Assembly: GCF_000018885.1 (NCBI RefSeq)
Contig: NC_010168.1
Coordinates: forward strand, 1,116,001-1,180,000
Length of the DNA: 64,000 nucleotides
Direction of reading: 5' to 3'
DNA from: Renibacterium salmoninarum ATCC 33209
GTDB taxonomy: Bacteria > Actinomycetota > Actinomycetes > Actinomycetales > Micrococcaceae
Shown here: positions 10,252-19,400 of the stretch, piece after piece
How the letters are laid out: each line of letters starts with the position of its first letter
How positions within the stretch are numbered: the stretch's first letter is position 1
The notes under the pieces: generated by a model
Told to the model about the DNA's origin: nothing
The model's input: only the letters and a program-made list of their open reading frames with translations
The model's database searches: none
Made by a program: the position numbers and the translations under genes

Positions 10252-10309
10252 ATTGCGCGTCGGAATGCAAGAGCGAAGACGGCAATTAAACAGATTTTAG
10301 GAGACCAAG

Positions 10310-12730
10310 ATGGCTGATCCATCGACTCGCACGGTTGAGCGAGCGCTGAACCTCCTGGCTGCCGTATGTGATGCCGGAAGTATGAGCTTGGCGGAGGCTG
10401 CGCGTGAGACCGGGCTTTCAGCATCTACCGCTTTGCGGCTACTGCGCACGATGGAAACCGAAGGTTTTGTTCGCAAAGACGACGACGGTTACCGGCCCGG
10501 AATGCGGATCGTCCAGCTGGGTGCGCAGGCTTTGGCTAATGAATCACTGGTCTCGCTGGCGGAAGAGTCTATGAAGCGACTGGTGGACGCGACGGGAGAG
10601 TCAGCCTATCTCAACGTGCGCTCTGATCGTGGCTCTGAAAATGGGATCTACATTGCCGTTCGGGAAGGAACGCATTCCGTCCGGCATTCAAGCTGGGTCG
10701 GACGGAGCATCCCGCTTCAGGGCACCGCCGCTGGGGCGGTACTGCGCGGTGATATTGGCCCTGTTGACTACATCGTGGTCAACGACGGCGTAGAGGTAGA
10801 TATTACCGCGGTGGCCGCACCGGTGATCGTCGGCGGCAAGACCGTGGCTGCGCTGAGCGTCGTCGCACCGAGTTACCGAATTAGTTCGCAAGAAGCAGAG
10901 CGGATTGGCAAGCTCGTCGCGGCCGAAGCGCAGTCCATTTTGCATGCCGAACCCGCTCCTATTGAGAAATTTGCGTTACCCGAAATAGAGAGGCCAATGA
11001 TGGCAACGTTTACCCAGCATGATCCGAGCCGAAGCATCCGAGCTGCTCGTGGCACTGAGCTCAGCGCCAAATCGTGGCAGACCGAAGCTCCGCTACGGAT
11101 GTTGATGAACACCTTGGACCCCGAGGTTGCTGAACGCCCGGAAGACCTTGTGGTTTATGGTGGAACGGGACGGGCGGCGCGCAGCTGGGAAGCCTACGAT
11201 GCGATCGTGCAGAGTCTTACTACGTTGGAAAAAGACGAAACGCTGCTTGTTCAATCAGGCAAACCAGTCGGCGTTTTTCGGACCAACGAATGGGCGCCGC
11301 GAGTATTGCTAGCCAATTCCAACTTGGTCGGTGACTGGGCGACTTGGCCGGAGTTCCGCAAGCTCGAGGCAGAAGGCCTCATGATGTATGGCCAAATGAC
11401 TGCTGGCTCGTGGATTTACATTGGTACACAGGGTATCCTGCAGGGCACTTTCGAAACCTTTGCCGCTATTGCTAAGAAGCTGCATGCCGAAGGCCGAATC
11501 GCCACGCCAACCTTGGCCGGGACGTTGATTCTGACCGGCGGCTGCGGCGGCATGGGCGGTGCCCAACCATTGGCAGTGACCCTCAACGGCGGAGCCTGCT
11601 TGATTATCGACGTCGATGAGTCCAGAATGCGGCGTCGGTTGGGTAAGCGCTATTTGGACGATGTCGAAACCGACCTAGAGGCTGCTTTGGTAAAGGTTTT
11701 GGCTGCCAAAGCCGAAGGCCGTGCTCTTTCTATCGGCTATGTGGGTAACGCCGCAGAGGTGTTCTCCGTGCTGCTGGAGCGGCACAAAGCCGGCGAATTT
11801 CACATCGACATCGTCACCGACCAAACCAGTGCGCATGACCCGCTGAGCTACTTGCCCGAAGGTATTGCCGTTGATGAATGGCAGCGCGAAGCAGAAGGAG
11901 ATGCTGAGGGCTTCACTAAGAAGGCGCAAGCCTCAATGGCGCGCCAAGTAGAAGCAATGGTTGGTTTTCAAGACGCCGGGGCAGAAGTCTTTGACTACGG
12001 AAATTCGATCCGAGATGAAGCTCGTAAGGGCGGCTATAACCGCGCATTCGATTTCCCCGGGTTTGTTCCCGCGTATATTCGTCCCTTGTTCTGCGAAGGT
12101 TTGGGGCCGTTCCGTTGGGTGGCGCTTTCCGGAGATCCGGTTGACATCGCCGTGACTGATGCCGCGTTGAAAGAGCTGTTCCCGCAAAATGAACACTTAC
12201 ACCGCTGGCTAGACGCGGCCGCTCAGCACGTGGAATTTGAAGGTCTGCCGGCTCGAATCTGCTGGTTGGGCTACGGCGATCGCGCCAAGGCGGGGTTGCT
12301 TTTCAACCAGTTGGTAGCGGAGGGCAAAGTGTCTGCACCGATCGTTATCGGACGGGATCACTTGGACTCCGGCTCGGTCGCCTCGCCTTATCGGGAAACC
12401 GAAGCAATGGCCGACGGTTCCGACGCAATCGCAGACTGGCCGCTGCTCAATGCGCTGCTCAATACCTCTTCGGGGGCTACCTGGGTGTCGATTCACCATG
12501 GTGGTGGCGTAGGTATTGGTCGTTCGATTCATGCGGGTCAAGTTTCGGTAGCTGACGGAAGTGAATTAGCTGCGCAGAAGCTAGAGCGTCTGCTGACTAA
12601 CGATCCCGGTATGGGCGTCATCCGACACGTTGATGCAGGCTATCCTCGGGCTGATGAGGTTGCGGCAGAGCGTGGCGTGCGAATTCCGATGAACGAGGTT
12701 GCTAACGCCGCCGGTTCAGTTCAAGGCTGA
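10310..12730 (+). CDS. hutU: IclR-family regulator read in frame into urocanate hydratase
   Basis: One open frame of 806 codons. Residues 1-229 are an IclR regulator: winged helix ([21 protein letters not shown]) then effector domain ([10 protein letters not shown]). Residues 230-806 are a full-length urocanase, which hydrates urocanate to imidazolonepropionate with NAD+ as cofactor. Urocanase features are [12 protein letters not shown], the conserved Cys in [10 protein letters not shown], and [17 protein letters not shown]. The join contains GAGAGG followed by ATG ATG at 10997-11002, a ribosome-binding site and start at the exact urocanase N terminus. The genes were therefore probably separate (hutR, hutU), and urocanase can probably still start internally. 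The regulator stop may have been lost by a shift near its end. The 3' neighbours hutF and hutI support the role. Confidence 0.9.
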   Translation: MADPSTRTVERALNLLAAVCDAGSMSLAEAARETGLSASTALRLLRTMETEGFVRKDDDGYRPGMRIVQLGAQALANESLVSLAEESMKRLVDATGESAYLNVRSDRGSENGIYIAVREGTHSVRHSSWVGRSIPLQGTAAGAVLRGDIGPVDYIVVNDGVEVDITAVAAPVIVGGKTVAALSVVAPSYRISSQEAERIGKLVAAEAQSILHAEPAPIEKFALPEIERPMMATFTQHDPSRSIRAARGTELSAKSWQTEAPLRMLMNTLDPEVAERPEDLVVYGGTGRAARSWEAYDAIVQSLTTLEKDETLLVQSGKPVGVFRTNEWAPRVLLANSNLVGDWATWPEFRKLEAEGLMMYGQMTAGSWIYIGTQGILQGTFETFAAIAKKLHAEGRIATPTLAGTLILTGGCGGMGGAQPLAVTLNGGACLIIDVDESRMRRRLGKRYLDDVETDLEAALVKVLAAKAEGRALSIGYVGNAAEVFSVLLERHKAGEFHIDIVTDQTSAHDPLSYLPEGIAVDEWQREAEGDAEGFTKKAQASMARQVEAMVGFQDAGAEVFDYGNSIRDEARKGGYNRAFDFPGFVPAYIRPLFCEGLGPFRWVALSGDPVDIAVTDAALKELFPQNEHLHRWLDAAAQHVEFEGLPARICWLGYGDRAKAGLLFNQLVAEGKVSAPIVIGRDHLDSGSVASPYRETEAMADGSDAIADWPLLNALLNTSSGATWVSIHHGGGVGIGRSIHAGQVSVADGSELAAQKLERLLTNDPGMGVIRHVDAGYPRADEVAAERGVRIPMNEVANAAGSVQG

Positions 12731-12734
12731 CGCG

Positions 12735-13958
12735 ATGGCCTCGGTATCGTCGCTGTTAGCAGGCATTTCTGGCATCGGGCGGGACCAAACCCGCGGCGGC
12801 TACAGTCGGCCGGTCTACTCCACCGCAGAACTCGATCTGCGTAGCTGGTTCGTATCTGAAGCGCAGTTGCGCGGTTTGGACGTGCGGACAGACCGAAATG
12901 GCATCATTTGGGCTTGGTGGGGTCCGGAGCAAGATGATTCCTTGGTGACGGGAAGTCACCTGGACTCGGTTCCTGGCGGTGGGGCTTTTGACGGCCCGCT
13001 CGGTGTGGCCGCCGCTCTCGCAGCCGTGGACGAGCTCAAAACCAGGGGTGTGACTCCTGGCGATGGTGCGCGTTCCCTGGCCGTCACAGTATTTCCCGAG
13101 GAAGAGGGATCCCGCTTTGGCATCGCTTGCCTTGGCTCGCGGTTGCTCAGCGGAGCGATTGACGCAGACAAAGCACGAAATTTGCGTGATGCCGATGGGA
13201 ACTCGTTCGCTGAACTCTCAGCGCAAAATGGGATCAATCCGGAGTTCCTCGGCACCGACCCTGAAGCGCTGGCGCGGATCGGTCAGTTCATTGAACTGCA
13301 CGTTGAGCAGGGCAAAGGACTGATTGACCTTGACGGCGCTGGAAGTAGTTGGCCCACCGCGATTGGCGGTGCAGTACTTGGCCATGGTCGGTGGAAGTTC
13401 GCGATTCGGGGCCAAGGCAATCACGCTGGAACAACCCTGATGGCAGATCGAGCAGATCCGATGGTGGCTGCCGCGCAGATCGTACTAGCCGCGCAAAAGG
13501 TTGCTGCTGAACAGCCTGAGGCGCGCGCAACCGTCGGCAGAATCGTTCCAATCCCCGGCGGTACAAATGTCATCGCATCCAGCGTCGAGCTGTGGCTTGA
13601 CGCTCGGCACCCGGATGACGCCGTGACCGCAGCGGTTGTCCAGAAGATCCACGGCAAAGCGCAGATCGCTGCGGCAAATGAAGGTTGCTCAGTGTTTCTG
13701 ACCGAGGAGTCGCTTAGCCCAACGGTAGGTTTTGATGTAGGTCTGCAGCGACGTCTGATGGAACTTCTGCCCGGCTCACCTGTGCTAGATACCGGAGCTG
13801 GCTATGATGCCGGAATCTTTTCGTCCTTAGTCCCCGCCGGAATGGTATTTATCCGCAATCCAAGCGGAATCTCACATTCACCTGAGGAAGCTGTCGAAGA
13901 TGCAGACGCTGATCTCTCGGCCAAAGCGCTCGCTGACGTCTTAGAAGGTCTGTTATGA
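12735..13958 (+). CDS. M20-family allantoate/N-carbamoyl amidohydrolase in the hut operon
   Basis: About 407 residues from ATG 12735, 4 nt after the urocanase stop; an ATG at 12699 in the same frame overlaps urocanase and is less likely. The sequence is typical of the Zn-dependent AllC/HyuC group: GSHLDSVPGGGAFDGPLGV, FPEEEGSRFG, a His in LHVEQGKG, and a lid domain with GQGNHAGTTLMADRADP. The C-terminal metal His is in GISHSPEE. Position between hutU and hutF, and absence of any hutG in the window, suggest it deformylates N-formyl-L-glutamate, the product of HutF (inference). Databases often call such genes allantoate amidohydrolase. The stop overlaps the next start by ATGA. Confidence 0.8.
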   Translation: MASVSSLLAGISGIGRDQTRGGYSRPVYSTAELDLRSWFVSEAQLRGLDVRTDRNGIIWAWWGPEQDDSLVTGSHLDSVPGGGAFDGPLGVAAALAAVDELKTRGVTPGDGARSLAVTVFPEEEGSRFGIACLGSRLLSGAIDADKARNLRDADGNSFAELSAQNGINPEFLGTDPEALARIGQFIELHVEQGKGLIDLDGAGSSWPTAIGGAVLGHGRWKFAIRGQGNHAGTTLMADRADPMVAAAQIVLAAQKVAAEQPEARATVGRIVPIPGGTNVIASSVELWLDARHPDDAVTAAVVQKIHGKAQIAAANEGCSVFLTEESLSPTVGFDVGLQRRLMELLPGSPVLDTGAGYDAGIFSSLVPAGMVFIRNPSGISHSPEEAVEDADADLSAKALADVLEGLL

Positions 13959-15166
13959 CGGTAATACTTCCTTCGGTGGTCAACGCACACTCACATGCCT
14001 TCCACCGAGTGCTTCGCGGTCGAACGCATAGCGGCGAAGGCAGTTTTTGGACTTGGCGCGATCAAATGTATTCGGCGGCCAAAGCGCTAACACCCGCGCT
14101 GTACGAGAAACTTGCCACCGCTGTCTATGCGGAAATGGTTGTGAGCGGCTATACCGCGGTGGGGGAGTTCCACTATCTGCATCATCAGGCGGATGGCTCG
14201 CCGTACCCGCACCATGACATGGAACTCGCGCTAGCTCGTGCGGCAAGGAACGCGGGGATCAGACTGGTTCTGTTGGACACCTGTTACCTCGACGGCGGCT
14301 TTGATCTGGAAATTGGTTCGCCGAGCGGATCACGCGTGCCTCCCAACGAAGTTCAACAACGATTTAGCGACGGTACTGCCGAATCGTGGTTACAACGGCT
14401 GGCGTCTTTACGACAAGTTATCTCTGATGAATTCGACCCGCAGCTGGTTCAAGTTGGTGCGGCAGTGCACTCGGTTCGGGCTGTTTCACCGGAGCAACTC
14501 AAAGTCATCGCTGAGGGTTTGGACCCTGAACTAGTGCTGCACGTGCATTTGTCCGAACAGCCTAAAGAGAACTCGGATTCGCTTGCCGCGACAGGCTTGA
14601 CTCCGACTGCCTTGCTTGCCGAAAGTGGATTGCTCAGTCCAAGAACTTCTGCGGTGCACGCTACGCATTTGACGGATGCGGACATCAAGCTACTGGGCGA
14701 GCATGAATGTACCGTCGTGATGTGTCCAACCACCGAAGCTGATCTGGCCGATGGCATCGGCCCGCCTCATGAGCTAGCCGCGGCTGGCGCGCATTTGGCA
14801 ATTGGCAGTGATCAACACGCCGTGATCGACCCATGGCAGGAACTGCGTGCCTTGGAATATGGTGAACGGCTGAATTCCGGCATTCGAGGCCGATTCTCAC
14901 CCGATCGGCTGCTAGACATCGCTTCGACTGGCGGTTCGAGAAGTCTAGGGCTCGGCAAGATTGACGACGTCGTCGGGATCGCTGCGAGTTCGCTGCGAAC
15001 CACGGGATCGAGTCCTGACCAGCTCGTCATGAGTGCAACCGCCGCCGATGTGCGTAGCGTCTCAGTTGCGGGACGTAAGGTAGCCTCCGACGGAGTTCAT
15101 GCCGAACTTGGCGATCCCGCGATTCTGTTAGCAAAGGCCATCGACGAATTGGAACGCACATTATGA
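13955..15166 (+). CDS. hutF: Formimidoylglutamate deiminase, N-terminally short
   Basis: Amidohydrolase-superfamily enzyme converting N-formimino-L-glutamate to N-formyl-L-glutamate and ammonia. Motifs: NAHSHAFHRVLRGRTH (HxH metal site near the N terminus), LHVHLSEQ, VHATHL, CPTTEADLADGIGP, and the metal Asp in IGSDQHA. At 403 residues it is about 45-50 residues shorter than usual, because the HxH motif comes only 11 residues after the start; the small N-terminal beta-sandwich is missing. The ATGA overlap with the upstream gene leaves no room for it, so an N-terminal deletion is possible. It overlaps hutI by ATGA. Confidence 0.88.
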   Translation: MTVILPSVVNAHSHAFHRVLRGRTHSGEGSFWTWRDQMYSAAKALTPALYEKLATAVYAEMVVSGYTAVGEFHYLHHQADGSPYPHHDMELALARAARNAGIRLVLLDTCYLDGGFDLEIGSPSGSRVPPNEVQQRFSDGTAESWLQRLASLRQVISDEFDPQLVQVGAAVHSVRAVSPEQLKVIAEGLDPELVLHVHLSEQPKENSDSLAATGLTPTALLAESGLLSPRTSAVHATHLTDADIKLLGEHECTVVMCPTTEADLADGIGPPHELAAAGAHLAIGSDQHAVIDPWQELRALEYGERLNSGIRGRFSPDRLLDIASTGGSRSLGLGKIDDVVGIAASSLRTTGSSPDQLVMSATAADVRSVSVAGRKVASDGVHAELGDPAILLAKAIDELERTL

Positions 15167-16389
15167 GTGAAACCTCCGCAAGCGTTTTGATCACCAATAT
15201 TGGTGAGCTCATGACCCAAGATTCTGAGCATCGAGTTCTCCAGGACGCGGCAATAGTCTTTGAAGGTGAGCGGATCTCCTGGATCGGTGAGGCAAAAGCT
15301 GCACCAAGCGCAGACAGCACATTCGACGCGGATGGTAGCGCGCTGCTGCCGGGCTGGGTGGATTCACATAACCACTTGATATTTGCTGGCGACCGAACTG
15401 CCGAGTTTGAGGCTCGGATGGCAGGCCAGAACTATGTAGCTGGCGGGATTGCGGTAACGACTACGGCTACCCGGGCGGCCACCGACGTGGAATTGCAAAA
15501 ACTGGCCAAGAGCCGTGTCGATGAAGCTCTGGCGCAGGGCACAACGTTTGTCGAAACAAAAACTGGCTACGGTTTGGACGTGGCCAACGAGGCGCGAAGT
15601 GCGCGCATCGCCGCAGCCGTTGCAGATACCGTGACCTATTTAGGTGCACATCTAGTGCCAGCTGGCGTAGATGCGGACGAATACACCGACTTGGTTTGCG
15701 GGCCAATGCTCGAAGCCGTCAAACCGTGGGTGCAGTGGGCGGATCTGTTTTGCGAACGTGGTGCCTTTACCGAACAACAGTCACGACGAGTTCTCGCCGC
15801 TTGCCAAGCTGCTGGTTTGGGCCTGCGAGTGCACGGAAACCAGCTGGGCCCAGGGGCGGGGGTGCGTCTGGCCGTCGAGTTTGGTGCGGCTAGCGTGGAC
15901 CACGTCAACTATCTCGATGCGCAGGACATAGCCTTACTCGCGGAAAGCTGGCAAAACGGCAGCTGGGACGGCGCCAGCGGTAAAGCTGGTACGGTAGCGA
16001 CTTGTTTGCCGGCTTGTGATCTTTCCACCAAGCAACCATTTGCACCCGGTAGGGAACTCCTCGACGCCGGAGTTCCTATTGCCCTGGCTGCCAACTGTAA
16101 CCCAGGCACGTCTTTCACCACTTCGATGCCGTTTTGCGTCACGACGGCGGTGCTTCAAATGGGTTTGAGCGTTCACGAAGCGGTCCGGGCCGCAACCTGG
16201 GGCGGCGCACTTGCGCTGGGACGGCATCAAGGCGCAGATAGCGACGGGCTGCGTGCAGTCGGCTCAATCGCTGTAGGCAATCGAGCCGACTTGCAGCTAC
16301 TTAAAGCTCCGAGTGCGACGCATCTGGCATACCGCCCAGGTGTGCCGCTCACCGGTGCAGTATGGCGTGCCGGAATCAAGGTGCACTAG
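15163..16389 (+). CDS. hutI: Imidazolonepropionase with altered metal site
   Basis: Hydrolyses 4-imidazolone-5-propanoate to N-formimino-L-glutamate; 408 residues, full length. Visible are the HxH motif DSHNHLIFAGDR, substrate residues around KTGYGL, metal His in RVHGNQLG, and DHVNYL. The motif that normally reads A-T-D-C/F-N-P-G reads AANCNPGT here (codons GCC AAC at about 16090), so the metal-ligand Asp is Asn. This may impair or abolish activity. It is the last gene of the cluster and is followed by a small hairpin before the convergent GH101 gene. Confidence 0.92.
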   Translation: MSETSASVLITNIGELMTQDSEHRVLQDAAIVFEGERISWIGEAKAAPSADSTFDADGSALLPGWVDSHNHLIFAGDRTAEFEARMAGQNYVAGGIAVTTTATRAATDVELQKLAKSRVDEALAQGTTFVETKTGYGLDVANEARSARIAAAVADTVTYLGAHLVPAGVDADEYTDLVCGPMLEAVKPWVQWADLFCERGAFTEQQSRRVLAACQAAGLGLRVHGNQLGPGAGVRLAVEFGAASVDHVNYLDAQDIALLAESWQNGSWDGASGKAGTVATCLPACDLSTKQPFAPGRELLDAGVPIALAANCNPGTSFTTSMPFCVTTAVLQMGLSVHEAVRAATWGGALALGRHQGADSDGLRAVGSIAVGNRADLQLLKAPSATHLAYRPGVPLTGAVWRAGIKVH

Positions 16390-16407
16390 ACAGTCAGGGG
16401 GACTGTC
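16389..16407. terminator. Hairpin after hutI
   Basis: Perfect 7-bp arms GACAGTC (16389-16395) and GACTGTC (16401-16407) with a 5-nt loop lie directly at the hutI stop, between convergent genes. There is no T-run, so termination is uncertain. Confidence 0.4.
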
Positions 16408-16444
16408 AGCGCGACCCGCCAGCTCATTGACAGCCCGAACCGGA

Positions 16445-19400
16445 TCAGGAGTGACGGTGCCTTCGTACGATAATCGCGGCAGCACCGATGAGCAGCAGCA
16501 TTAACCCAATCCCGAGCGGAAGTACCAACCCGGAAAAGCCCGTTTCGGCCAAAGAGCTGGCCGAGTTGCTGCCAGTTTTGGCGTCCATACCCGCACCATT
16601 GCCGAAGCTGCCGCCTGACCCATTTACGTAGGTTCCATTCGCACCGGAACCATTGGCGCCACCGCCCGAACTGTTGCCGCCAGCGCTGCCCGTGCCGGGA
16701 TCGGTCCCCGGGTTGCTACCCGTACCCGGATTGCTGCCAGTACCCGGATTGGGATTTGCCGCTTTGATTTGCGCGTCAACGGTACCGGTCGCTGCCAGCC
16801 CGTTTTTGTCCGTGCCGGTGACAACGATTTGATGATTGCCGAGGGGCGCGTCCTGAGCCAAAGTCACCTGGAAGCTGGCTACGCCGTCGTTATTGGCTTG
16901 AACGCTACCCAAATCGATTGGATCAGAGTGCAACTCCGCTTTGGCAGTCGACCCCGACTTAAGCTGATCCACCCGCACGGTAAAGGCACTCCCTGGCTGC
17001 AAGGAGTCCGTTGGAACTGAGAGCGTCGGTTGCAAAGTAATCGGTGCAACGGGAGCCGAGCATAAGAACTTGGCATTCGCCCAGTCGGACCAAGCGTTGC
17101 CATTATTAGCGCCAGAAATCGCGACCTTCAGGTCAACATACTTTGCGCCGTTAAGCGGCACTGTAATAGTTTGAGCCGCGGCTCCGCCCTTCATGACCGG
17201 CGAGGTATAGAGCGAATTCCCGTCGCCGAGCACGGAGAAAACAGCTTGGCCCTTGAGCTTTTGAAAGTCATCAATGCCAATCACCGCAGTAAAGGCGCTG
17301 CACTGTGATCCAACATAATAACGAATGCTAGAAGCAGCGTGTGCGCCAAGCCCCTTCGGGTAGGTGACGCCGCCTAGTTTGAGCGGTGGACCATCGCCTT
17401 GCGCTTGTTCGCCGTTCGCCTGATCTTTCTCCACCGGGCCCCAGCCATTGCTCGGCGTACCAATCCACTGCATGTCCGAGGCGTAAGTGTCCTTGGTCGG
17501 CGGCTTTGGCAGTGTGTAAACCGCCGTTTCTGTTGTGGCGCTACGGGAGCCGATCGGATCCACTGTGGTTTGATAACTGGCCTTTGCCTTGATGGTGTAA
17601 TCGCCATCCGCATCGGCTGGAACCTGGACCTTCCACTGAGTTTCTAAGCTACCACCGGCAGGTAAAGTTGCTGCCGTCGCCGGTGTCGCGGCGCTAGCCG
17701 TCCAGCCTGCAGGCAAGTCCAGCGCCACCGAAAGCCCGGCAATCGATTGTGCTTCGCTGCTGCTAAACGATGCGCTAAAGGTATTAGTTTGGCCCTGCTC
17801 AATCACGTCTTGACCAGAGGTTAGCGAGAGCGAAGCGCAAGCCGGCGTCTCGGCGGAAGGACCAAGATCCTCTACCAAGAGGTTGTCCATACTGAACTCG
17901 GCGCCGCCGCTGCTACCGGTACGCTGCAAGCCAACCCAAGCCGGTCCACAGCTGCCCGCACTCAGCGTCTGGCTCCAGCGCGTGGTGTCAGTAGCTACCG
18001 GAATTGCGGTACTTGCAGTCTGCACGGGGTTCTTACCGCTGTCGTAGCCGGAAACCCAGGTATATTGATTGGCCAACGAAGCTTGGTAGTCGAATGAGAC
18101 TCGGTATTGCCGGCCGGCCTGTAACGGAAGGGTGTAATTGCTGGTGCGGTAAACCAAACCTTGATTCTCTTCATGCGAGTGCAAGGAATACGTATCATCC
18201 AGCACATCAGAGGTGGTCTTCCCGTTCCAGCCCTTCTGGGTATATGGCGCATTGAGTTTCGCGATGTGCGTACGGGGATCCGTTTGACCGCCAGCGTCGC
18301 CCTTGATAAATGGCAACCAACCTTGGTCAGTGTTCTCAAAGTTCTCAGACAGGATTCCGGTCGTCGGCACCTTGTTAGCTTTGACGACTCGGACGTCGTC
18401 GATTCGTACGGCAGCCTCACCGGCTGGTGCCGATATTGACAGTTGCGGTGCGCCAGCGTTCGCGATGTCCACCAAGACTCGTAGGCGCTGGAAATATGTA
18501 CCGCGTTTCTCATCCGAAGCAACGAAATTCTCGGCACCGGACTGATCAACGGTAACGCTGATGGGCGCGCCACCGGCCGGGGTGACGGTGAGCGTCGTCG
18601 GGTTCTATTTCTACCCAGGCGCCGATCGAGTAGCTGCCCGGATCCAGACTTCCCAGTGTTTGGGAGATTGCGGAGCTGCCTTGGCCTAGCTTGGCAACCA
18701 GCAGACCCTGCGCAGTGCGTTCGACGGCGGCACCGCCGGTGGCGTTCCAGTCCTTGAGTCCGGCCGAGTTAAAGCCCGGGTCCTTGACCTTGCTACCGGC
18801 CCCATAGCTTGGATCGGCCGGAACCGTCGTCACCGAGGCGTCAGCGACCAGTACGTAGGCTTGATTTGCCTCTGCAGTCAAGGTTACCGAGCCGTTCACG
18901 ACCGGCACCGAGCCAATAAGTTCACGCCCATAATCGGTGAGCTTGTAGATTTGCAGGCTGCTCGCAGTGGCAAATTGTGGCGTCAGCTGCCACGTACTGG
19001 TGCCGCCGTCCGCGCTGTAGTGATACAGCTTGTTTTGCGTGGTGTCGTTGACCGCGCCGGAGCCAAAGGATACCGGAGCCGCAGACCAAGGCAGCAAGTA
19101 ATTAGAGCCTTTGAGCACCGGCACGCCCTGCTGACTAATAACGCGATCTGCAAGCGAAGTACCAGTGACTTTGAGCCCGCCGGTGAGATCGACAGATCTT
19201 GACTTCCAGGAGGTGATCTGCTGCTGTTGAAGGAACTTTACTGGCAGGTTGTTTCCCCAGATGTTCTTCAAAAACGCGTTGTAGTCATTTTGATTGGTCC
19301 AACCTTCCCACTCCACAATGTGCGAGGTGCCCAATAACGGGTCAGGATTCCAAATATCGCGTTGTGAGTTGTCTACAAAGCGCAAAATCTTTGAGTTCCA

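Noticed and set aside
16700..16760. Possible CRISPR-like or minisatellite array
   Set aside because: Imperfect 18-bp units encode the Pro/Gly/Ser/Asn-rich cell-wall linker of the GH101 protein; no spacers.
17995..18573. 192-codon minus-strand frame as a separate gene
   Set aside because: Alternative frame of the GH101 gene; only the main frames give GH101-like segments.
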